NCBI GenBank assembly: GCA_023259575.1
Contig: JALRHN010000046.1
Coordinates: 1 to 12,834 of the forward strand
DNA length: 12,834 nt
Source: Candidatus Kapaibacterium sp.
GTDB taxonomy: Bacteria > Bacteroidota > Ignavibacteria > Kapaibacteriales > UBA961
Reading direction: 5' to 3'
Part shown: piece after piece, positions 8,209-12,834 of the stretch
How positions within the stretch are numbered: the first letter of the stretch is position 1
Layout: the number at the start of each line of letters is the position of its first letter
Notes under the pieces: generated by a model
Database searches by the model: none
What the model was told of the DNA's origin: nothing
The model's input: only the letters and a program-made list of their open reading frames with translations
Position numbers and translations under genes: made by a program

Positions 8209-8216
8209 GTCTAAAT
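8198..8216. promoter_or_regulatory. 19-bp imperfect palindrome over the feoAB -7 box, possible iron-responsive operator
   Basis: Positions 8198-8216 form an inverted repeat (AT-n-TAGA, five central bases, TCTA-n-AT) with six of nine pairs matching. It covers the -7 box and the predicted transcription start, where a repressor would act. It resembles neither the classical Fur box nor the DtxR/IdeR box closely, so the regulator is unknown and a chance palindrome is possible. Confidence 0.35.
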
Positions 8217-8252
8217 AACGATAGTAACAAATAAAAATACAGAAAGCTAACA

Positions 8253-8486
8253 GTGAATATTTGTGATTTAGCAGTTGGTACAGAAGCCATTTTAGAAGGA
8301 TTTAGCACAGATTCTCCTTTCACCAGAAGGCTTCAAGAAATGGGATTAATACCTGGTACTATTATCAGATTAATCAGAAAAAGTCCATTTAAGGGTCCTA
8401 TAGAAATTGCTTTTGGTTATACCAGAATGGCATTGAGGCCATATTCTGAAGATAAAATTTACGTTACCGAGCTTCTTAACAAATAG
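8253..8486 (+). CDS. feoA: FeoA, ferrous iron transport accessory protein
   Basis: FeoA is a small cytoplasmic SH3-like protein that partners FeoB in Fe(II) uptake. This one has 77 residues, the normal size. It shows the family pattern RRLQEMGLIPG (25-35), a KSPFKGPIEI segment (43-52) and the closing motif GYTRMALRPYSEDKIYV (55-71). Translation starts at GTG 8253: the frame upstream meets a TAA at 8232-8234 with no ATG in between, and the next in-frame ATG is at residue 30, inside the conserved domain. The feoB start is 47 nt downstream in the same direction. The stop codon lies inside a perfect 8-bp inverted repeat. Confidence 0.95.
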   Translation: MNICDLAVGTEAILEGFSTDSPFTRRLQEMGLIPGTIIRLIRKSPFKGPIEIAFGYTRMALRPYSEDKIYVTELLNK

Positions 8487-8493
8487 TTAAGAA
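8473..8493 (+). repeat. Perfect 8-bp stem-loop across the feoA stop codon
   Basis: TTCTTAAC (8473-8480) and GTTAAGAA (8486-8493) form a perfect inverted repeat around a 5-nt loop; the feoA TAG (8484-8486) lies in the loop and the first base of the second arm. No T tract follows directly; the next short one is at 8508-8511. It is therefore not a standard terminator. A role in uneven feoA/feoB expression or as a protein-binding site is possible. Confidence 0.6.
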
Positions 8494-8516
8494 TCACTAT
8501 ACTCCCCTTTTCACTC

Positions 8517-8530
8517 TCGATAATCATCGA
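8517..8530 (+). repeat. Inverted repeat just upstream of the feoB start
   Basis: TCGAT (8517-8521) and ATCGA (8526-8530) are separated by four bases and end 3 nt before the feoB ATG. In RNA this would fold next to the initiation codon. The internal GATAATCAT matches nine bases of the Fur-box consensus half, but the rest of the box is absent, so it is reported only as a possible regulatory element. Confidence 0.35.
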
Positions 8531-8533
8531 AAT

Positions 8534-10384
8534 ATGCATGAAACAACGGCTTTTGTAGGCACACCAAATAGTGGTAAATCTACATTATTTAATGTACTTA
8601 CAGGCATGCGCCAAAAGGTCGGCAATTTTCCAGGAGTAACTCTAGAGCCAGCATTAGGTGAAATTGGCAATAAACCAAATAGCAACACTGTATTAGATCT
8701 TCCTGGTATATATAGTTTAGACCCCATTTCTCCAGATGAAGAACTGGCTTCATCGGTTCTTTACGGCACAAATCCGCACATTCCAAAGCCTTCTCGCATT
8801 TTGTTCATCATGGATGCAACAAGTATAGAAAAGGGTTTATTCTTATATTCTCAGATATCAAATTTAGGCATACCTATAATCATTGCTGTAACAATGGTTG
8901 ATTCTGTAAAAGCACAGGGTGGAGTTTTTGACGATATCGCATTAGAAAGAATATTAAATGTTCCAATTATTCCAGTTGTTGGGCATAAAGGAATAGGATT
9001 AGAAGAAGTTCAACGTATGATTGCGGATGCAAAATATTTTATTATACCAGATCCTCTTTTTGCAACTGCAGAAATTAAAGAAAGAATTCTTTGGGCAAGG
9101 GCAACTACAAAAGAAGTGCTTAGTTTACCCCAATTAAATGCATTTTCAACAACATTAGACAAAGTATTGCTTCATCCAATTGGAGGAATAGCAATATTCT
9201 TAAGTGTGATGGTTCTGTTTTTTCAATCTATTTTTAGTTGGGCAAGCCCGCTTATGGATTTGATTGAAACACTTTTTGGAAATATGCAGGAGCAAGTTGC
9301 CTATGTATTACCTCAAGGAATTATTGCAGATTTTATCAGCCGGGGATTAATTGCAGGTGTTGGATCTGTGATTGTATTCTTGCCTCAAATTCTTTTACTA
9401 AATATAATAATTGTCATTCTAGAAGATTGTGGCTATCTAGCAAGAGCGGCATTTTTGGTAGATAGATTTATGGGAATTTTTGGACTTCAAGGACGTTCAT
9501 TTATTCCTTTATTGGGATCTTTTGCTTGTGCAATTCCAGGCATTATGTCTGCAAGAATAATACCATCTCATCGGGAAAGAATGGCTACAATGCTTATTGC
9601 ACCTTTAATGACATGTTCAGCTAGATTACCAGTTTATACTTTGCTGATTAGTGCATTCATACCTACAACATTGATATGGGGATTTTTTTCTTTACAAGCC
9701 GCTGTCTTAGCTGGCCTTTATATTATTGCAGCTTTGGTAGGTTTATTCATTGCCTTAATAATGAAAAAAACTGTTTTTAAAGGTGATATTACCCCCTTTT
9801 TAATAGAATTCCCTCCATATAGAATGCCCTCATTAAAAAGTTTATTAGTAACTGTATATGATAGGTCTAAAGACTTTTTAACCTCTGCTGGGACGGTAAT
9901 TGTTACTTTATCAATTATTCTTTGGTTTTTATCTGCATTTCCTCGTGTAGACTTTCCACCAGAAACTTCCTCTATAGTTCAACAGCAAATGCAATTAGAA
10001 CAATCTTATGCTGGATCATTAGGAAAAGTAATCGAGCCCATATTTGCTCCACTAGGTTTTGATTGGAAATTAACAATTGGGATTATAGGGAGTTTTGCAG
10101 CAAGAGAAGTATTTGTTACGGTAATGGGGCAACTTTATGCTACTGATACAAGCTTAGGCGATGAATCGTTAAGGCAAATTTTATATAATTCCATACCTCT
10201 TGCCTCTGCTTTATCTGTATTAGCTTTTTATGTTTTTGCATTACAATGTATTTCTACAATGGCAATTTTAAAAAGGGAAACTGGGTCTTGGAAATGGCCT
10301 GCTTTTGCTTTTGCTTATACATTTGTATTAGCATATATGTTCGCATTTGCAACTTATCGAATTACGCTTGCCCTTATTTCTTAA
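8534..10384 (+). CDS. feoB: FeoB, ferrous iron transport GTPase-permease
   Basis: FeoB moves Fe(II) across the inner membrane using an N-terminal G domain joined to a polytopic membrane domain. The G domain shows G1 GTPNSGKS (9-16), the NFPGVT switch region (31-36) and G3 DLPG (55-58). G4 reads TMVD (120-123) in place of the usual NxxD, and G5 reads VGHKGIG (149-155) in place of an SA-x-x-G pattern. The membrane domain has the conserved FACAIPGIMSAR (330-341, Cys332), MTCSARLPVY (359-368, Cys361), GSFAAREVF (519-527) and LQCISTMAILKRETGSW (570-586, Cys572), so the permease core appears intact. At 616 residues it is shorter than E. coli FeoB (773) and lacks a C-terminal extension. It forms an operon with feoA. 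The stop is 7 bp from the convergent M16 stop, with no terminator in between. Confidence 0.97.
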   Translation: MHETTAFVGTPNSGKSTLFNVLTGMRQKVGNFPGVTLEPALGEIGNKPNSNTVLDLPGIYSLDPISPDEELASSVLYGTNPHIPKPSRILFIMDATSIEKGLFLYSQISNLGIPIIIAVTMVDSVKAQGGVFDDIALERILNVPIIPVVGHKGIGLEEVQRMIADAKYFIIPDPLFATAEIKERILWARATTKEVLSLPQLNAFSTTLDKVLLHPIGGIAIFLSVMVLFFQSIFSWASPLMDLIETLFGNMQEQVAYVLPQGIIADFISRGLIAGVGSVIVFLPQILLLNIIIVILEDCGYLARAAFLVDRFMGIFGLQGRSFIPLLGSFACAIPGIMSARIIPSHRERMATMLIAPLMTCSARLPVYTLLISAFIPTTLIWGFFSLQAAVLAGLYIIAALVGLFIALIMKKTVFKGDITPFLIEFPPYRMPSLKSLLVTVYDRSKDFLTSAGTVIVTLSIILWFLSAFPRVDFPPETSSIVQQQMQLEQSYAGSLGKVIEPIFAPLGFDWKLTIGIIGSFAAREVFVTVMGQLYATDTSLGDESLRQILYNSIPLASALSVLAFYVFALQCISTMAILKRETGSWKWPAFAFAYTFVLAYMFAFATYRITLALIS

Positions 10385-10391
10385 TTCCACT

Positions 10392-11651
10392 TCAGCCAGG
10401 AATAATAGAAACACCTACTTTACTTTCTTCTTTTAAAACAGCTTTACTAAATATCGATAAATCCTCTACCGTAATGGCTGAAACTTTATCTAATAATGTA
10501 AAAGCTCTTTTGGGATTATTCCAGAACATAGTTTGATTGCATAATAAATCTGCCAATCCTGAATTTGTTTGCATATGATGAGCAATTCCAGTAGCGGCTG
10601 CATTTCTTGCTTTCATTAATTCATGATGTTCAAATGGATGATCAATTAATGTGTAGATTTCTTCTTCAAGGGCAGATCTAAGTTGATGTTCAGAAATTGA
10701 TGGGTTAGCAGCTGTGGCAGAGAATGTTAATAAGGAAGTATGTTCCCTTTGATCTGCGAAACAAAACACAGAAGACGCTATTTGCTTATCCCTTACTAAA
10801 GATGTATATAATCTTGAACTGCGTCCATCGGCTGCTGCAGAAGCTAAAACATCTCCAATTAATGAATCCTCATGCAAGAATCCAGGAAAATGATAACTTG
10901 AAAATATTGCAACTAATGGAACTTGATCTGTCACAGTTTTAGATGTTGATAGCAACATCGATCTATCAAATGAATGCCTCATGATAGAGTTTTTCTCTGA
11001 TACGATATCACCAAAATATTTATGGGCAAGGTCAATACCCTTTTGTGGTTCAACAGCACCAGAAATTACCAAACAAGCATTATTGGGTCTATAATACATA
11101 GAAAAAAAACGAGCTACTTCATCTAAAGTAGCGGATTCTATATGCTCTTTTAAACCTAAGATTTCCCAATTATATGAACATTCTTTGCTAAATGCACATG
11201 AGGCCTGAATAGATCTCCACTTTCCATATGGCTGATTTTCAACAGTCTGCTTCATTTCTTCAAGAACAACTTTTTTTTGTGTGTCTAAGCCAATTTGCTG
11301 AACACCAAACTGCAACATTCTATCTGATTCTAGCCATAATGCTAATTCTAATTGATGAGCAGGAAAAGTAGAATGATAAATTGTTTGATCGTACGAAGTA
11401 TAAGCATTGAATTGTCCTCCTGCCTTAGAACAATAAGAATCAAACTCTCCCCTTCCTACATTCAAAGAACCGTCAAACATTAAATGCTCAAAGAAATGAG
11501 CAAATCCCTTATGCTTAACATCGTCATCTTTAGAGCCAACTTTATAACCAACAGTAATATTAACTACAGGAGCTTTCATATTTGAAACAACAATAACACG
11601 TAAGCCATTGTGTAATGTAGTATCATATACCATGGATTCTATAGAACTCAT
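10392..11651 (-). CDS. M16 family zinc metallopeptidase (pitrilysin/processing-peptidase type)
   Basis: The protein carries the inverted zinc motif HxxEH (HFFEH, residues 52-56 from the chosen start) within KGFAHFFEHLMFDGS. The third ligand is expected in VLEEMKQ (Glu131 or Glu132). The C-terminal half has the second M16 domain with SSRLYTSLVRDKQ, the Arg/Tyr element typical of the subfamily. From ATG 11649-11651 it is 419 residues, normal for single-unit M16B peptidases, which degrade or process peptides. A second possible start (11633) gives MVYDTTLHNG. The open frame extends upstream to 11738, but that extension is antisense-free reading of the terminator and tRNA-Arg, so it is not coding. 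No genuine signal peptide is seen with the chosen start. The start lies about 19 nt after the tRNA terminator with no promoter match between them, suggesting read-through expression. Confidence 0.92.
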   Translation of the reverse strand: MSSIESMVYDTTLHNGLRVIVVSNMKAPVVNITVGYKVGSKDDDVKHKGFAHFFEHLMFDGSLNVGRGEFDSYCSKAGGQFNAYTSYDQTIYHSTFPAHQLELALWLESDRMLQFGVQQIGLDTQKKVVLEEMKQTVENQPYGKWRSIQASCAFSKECSYNWEILGLKEHIESATLDEVARFFSMYYRPNNACLVISGAVEPQKGIDLAHKYFGDIVSEKNSIMRHSFDRSMLLSTSKTVTDQVPLVAIFSSYHFPGFLHEDSLIGDVLASAAADGRSSRLYTSLVRDKQIASSVFCFADQREHTSLLTFSATAANPSISEHQLRSALEEEIYTLIDHPFEHHELMKARNAAATGIAHHMQTNSGLADLLCNQTMFWNNPKRAFTLLDKVSAITVEDLSIFSKAVLKEESKVGVSIIPG

Positions 11652-11669
11652 ATATATACCAATAATAAT

Positions 11670-11702
11670 AAAAAACCCGGCAAACAAAATTGTTAACCGG
11701 GT
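11670..11702 (-). terminator. Terminator of tRNA-Arg, just upstream of the M16 gene
   Basis: On the minus strand ACCCGG (11702-11697) pairs with CCGGGT (11680-11675). An inner AACAA/TTGTT helix is separated from the outer stem by a small internal loop, and a T run follows (11675-11670). It begins 4 nt after the tRNA 3' end. Because the M16 start codon lies only 19 nt past the T run, the hairpin could also act as a leader attenuator. Confidence 0.85.
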
Positions 11703-11706
11703 AAAG

Positions 11707-11780
11707 TACGCCCGATAGGACTCGAACCTATTACCCACAGCTTAGAAGGCTGTTGCTCTATCCAGATGAGCTACGGGCGC
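11707..11780 (-). tRNA. tRNA-Arg (anticodon UCU)
   Basis: A 74-nt cloverleaf reads on the minus strand. The acceptor stem GCGCCCG pairs with CGGGCGT (ending in a G1-U72 wobble), and the discriminator is A. The D stem is GCTC/GAGC with GG in the loop. The anticodon stem ACAGC/GCTGT encloses loop CTTCTAA, giving anticodon UCU, which reads AGA and AGG. The T arm is ATAGG-TTCGAGT-CCTAT. CCA is not encoded. It is followed directly by its own terminator. Confidence 0.96.
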
Positions 11781-11801
11781 AAACTTGTATAATCAAGATT
11801 A

Positions 11802-11833
11802 CAAAAATAAGCGCATTTCTTGCATTCTACAAA
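11802..11833 (-). promoter_or_regulatory. Bacteroidota-type promoter of tRNA-Arg
   Basis: On the minus strand TTTG (11833-11830) is followed after exactly 20 nt by TATTTTTG (11809-11802), a full match to TTTG/TAnnTTTG. Initiation would fall near 11797, giving a 5' leader of about 17 nt on the tRNA precursor. Confidence 0.82.
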
Positions 11834-11839
11834 GAAAAC

Positions 11840-11871
11840 TTTGTTCAATCACAAAAAAACTCCTATTTTTG
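11840..11871 (+). promoter_or_regulatory. Bacteroidota-type promoter of the SRP RNA
   Basis: TTTG (11840-11843) is followed after exactly 20 nt by TATTTTTG (11864-11871). Initiation about 5 nt later falls at the GGG that opens the terminal helix of the SRP RNA, so promoter and RNA structure agree independently. Confidence 0.85.
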
Positions 11872-11875
11872 TAGC

Positions 11876-11972
11876 GGGTCAAGCCCCGTGCGGTTATGAC
11901 AGATTTAACCCCGCCAGGTCCGGAAGGAAGCAACGGTCGATCTGCTCTGACAGGTCGGTAAGCTTGACCTAC
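11876..11972 (+). ncRNA. ffs: Small bacterial signal recognition particle RNA (4.5S type)
   Basis: The RNA binds Ffh to form the particle that targets nascent membrane and secreted proteins. The diagnostic apical part of domain IV is present: CCAGGTCCGGAAGGAAGCA (11914-11932), with a GGAA tetraloop closed by TCC/GGA and the asymmetric loop that binds the Ffh M domain. CAGAT/ATCTG closes this domain further out. The ends pair as GGTCAAGC (11877-11884) with GCTTGACC (11962-11969), giving one rod of about 95 nt. This is the short form without an Alu domain. A T run follows the 3' helix. Confidence 0.95.
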
Positions 11973-11980
11973 TTTTTTTT
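11962..11980 (+). terminator. 3' end and T tract of the SRP RNA
   Basis: Eight T residues (11973-11980) follow the 3' strand of the terminal SRP RNA helix, whose partner lies at 11877-11884. The rod-shaped RNA therefore supplies its own terminator stem. Confidence 0.75.
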
Positions 11981-12006
11981 GTAGTAATTAGTAGGGTACT
12001 ATATTG
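11978..12006 (+). promoter_or_regulatory. Weak candidate promoter for the purine nucleoside phosphorylase gene
   Basis: TTTG (11978-11981), made by the end of the SRP T tract, is followed after 18 nt by TATATTG (12000-12006), a near match to TAnnTTTG. A 13-bp palindrome, TAGTA-GGG-TACTA (11989-12001), lies between the elements. A start near 12011 would give a very short leader for ATG 12027, or about 57 nt for ATG 12069. Confidence 0.35.
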
Positions 12007-12026
12007 TTACATTTATTCCAGCGTTT

Positions 12027-12834
12027 ATGCCTCAAACTCATTTAATTCCCTCGACAACTTATTACACAATGATAGATGAAGCTACTTCATTCATCAGAAA
12101 TAGGTTTTCAGCACAACCATCAATAGGTATTATACTTGGAACAGGATTGGGCGCTGTTGCTCAGCATATTATTCCAGAGTGCATTATAGAATATAGAGAT
12201 ATTCCACATTTCCCATTATCAACAGTAGAATCTCATACTGGCAGATTAATTATTGGAACCTTATCTGGCAAACAAGTTATAGCTATGCAAGGACGTTTCC
12301 ATTATTATGAAGGATATACAATGCAGGAAATTACATTTCCAATAAGAGTATTATATGCATTGGGTATTTCTACATTATTGGTGTCAAATGCATGTGGAGC
12401 ATTAAATCCAGAATTTTCTAGAAGTGATATAATGATCATAGAAGATCATATTAATCTGTTGGGGGATAATCCTTTAATTGGACAAAATCTATCGCAGTTT
12501 GGTCCGAGATTCCCAGATATGAGCATGCCCTATAATCAAGATTTAATTTCTATAGCCGAACAATGTGCTACGGAATTAGATATTCCCATAAAAAAGGGCG
12601 TATATGTTTCTGTTCCTGGGCCAAATTTAGAAACAAGAGCAGAATATCGTTTTTTACGTATTATTGGTGCTGATGTTGTTGGCATGAGTACAATCCCCGA
12701 AGTTATAGTTGCTTGCCATATGAATATGAGAGTTATAGGTTTTTCTATTATCACAGACGAGTGTTTCCCGGAATTTTTACAACCAGTTACTATGTCTGAA
12801 ATCATTGAAGCAGCAGAAAAAGCAGAACCAAATT
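12027..12834 (+). CDS. Purine nucleoside phosphorylase, trimeric type (3' end outside window)
   Basis: The frame is open from ATG 12027 to the window end (269 codons of an expected 270-290). The enzyme splits purine nucleosides with phosphate into base and ribose 1-phosphate in purine salvage. Motifs match the trimeric PunA/human-PNP class: phosphate loop LGTGLG (37-42), GRFHYYEGY (89-97), SNACGALN (120-127), a DHINLLGDNPLIGQN stretch (140-154), PGPNLET (198-203, Glu202) and VGMSTIPE (218-225, Met220). Glu202 and Met220 align with human Glu201 and Met219. The position matching human Asn243, which selects 6-oxopurines, is Asp244 here (SIITDEC), so substrate preference may differ from inosine/guanosine. 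ATG 12069 (MIDEATSFI) is an alternative start and matches the usual beginning of the family better. Confidence 0.95.
   Translation, partial: MPQTHLIPSTTYYTMIDEATSFIRNRFSAQPSIGIILGTGLGAVAQHIIPECIIEYRDIPHFPLSTVESHTGRLIIGTLSGKQVIAMQGRFHYYEGYTMQEITFPIRVLYALGISTLLVSNACGALNPEFSRSDIMIIEDHINLLGDNPLIGQNLSQFGPRFPDMSMPYNQDLISIAEQCATELDIPIKKGVYVSVPGPNLETRAEYRFLRIIGADVVGMSTIPEVIVACHMNMRVIGFSIITDECFPEFLQPVTMSEIIEAAEKAEPN

Noticed and set aside
8141..8323. Minus-strand open frame of 60 codons across the feoA promoter
   Set aside because: Overlaps feoA and the promoter; no recognisable motif and a run of Tyr/Leu/Phe from AT-rich DNA.
10246..10536. Plus-strand open frame of 96 codons across the feoB end
   Set aside because: Overlaps conserved FeoB sequence and the antisense of the M16 gene; its protein is low-complexity and aromatic/Cys-rich, as expected of an out-of-frame reading.
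11652..11738. N-terminal extension of the M16 protein with a hydrophobic, signal-like stretch
   Set aside because: These codons lie in the tRNA-Arg gene and its terminator on the same strand; the hydrophobic run comes from the T tract and ATT repeats. Family N-termini begin at MVYDTTLHNG-like sequence.
12536..12805. Minus-strand open frame of 89 codons at the right end
   Set aside because: Antisense to well-conserved purine nucleoside phosphorylase motifs (PNLET, GMSTIPE).
1..12834. Mobile elements, CRISPR arrays, defence or phage genes
   Set aside because: No transposase, integrase, terminal repeats, regularly spaced repeats or recognisable defence domains seen on either strand; the tRNA-Arg 3' end is followed by its terminator, not by an integrated element.

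Overview
The window is AT-rich, single-copy chromosomal DNA from a member of the Bacteroidota/Chlorobiota (FCB) group, possibly an Ignavibacteria- or Kapabacteria-like lineage. Three observations support this. One secreted protein ends in a type A sorting domain of the type IX secretion system (T9SS). Several intergenic regions carry promoters of the Bacteroidota type (TTTG about 20 nt before TAnnTTTG). No start codon is preceded by a convincing Shine-Dalgarno sequence. The rank below phylum is inference. I see no mobile element, CRISPR array, phage gene or integrase.

Layout, left to right. (1) Positions 1-399 hold the 3' end of a DcuC-like C4-dicarboxylate transporter. (2) Positions 468-3665 hold the widespread DUF1800-DUF1501 pair, 15 nt apart. 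The DUF1501 protein has both a twin-arginine signal and a T9SS sorting domain; a strong terminator follows. (3) Positions 3822-6716 hold a full-length, single-chain glycine dehydrogenase (gcvP) with its own promoter and terminator; gcvT and gcvH are not nearby. (4) Positions 6776-8155 hold an unrecognised four-helix membrane protein followed 9 nt later by a zinc-free MDR-family oxidoreductase. (5) Positions 8253-10384 hold feoA-feoB for ferrous iron uptake. A palindrome overlaps the promoter, and two inverted repeats lie in or beside the 47-nt gap between the genes. (6) Positions 10392-11651 on the minus strand hold an M16 zinc peptidase, convergent with feoB with only 7 bp between the stop codons. 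(7) Positions 11670-11980 form a compact RNA island: tRNA-Arg(UCU) on the minus strand and the small SRP RNA on the plus strand, fired from back-to-back promoters whose -33 boxes form one palindrome. (8) From 12027 to the window end lies a trimeric-type purine nucleoside phosphorylase, truncated by the edge.

Most of these are housekeeping or commonly conserved genes. I found no clear undescribed multi-gene system. The points most worth a second look are the Tat plus T9SS combination with a signal-less DUF1800 partner, the non-canonical G4/G5 nucleotide motifs in FeoB, the inverted repeats of the feo operon, the symmetric tRNA/SRP promoter, and the placement of the M16 gene directly behind a tRNA terminator.
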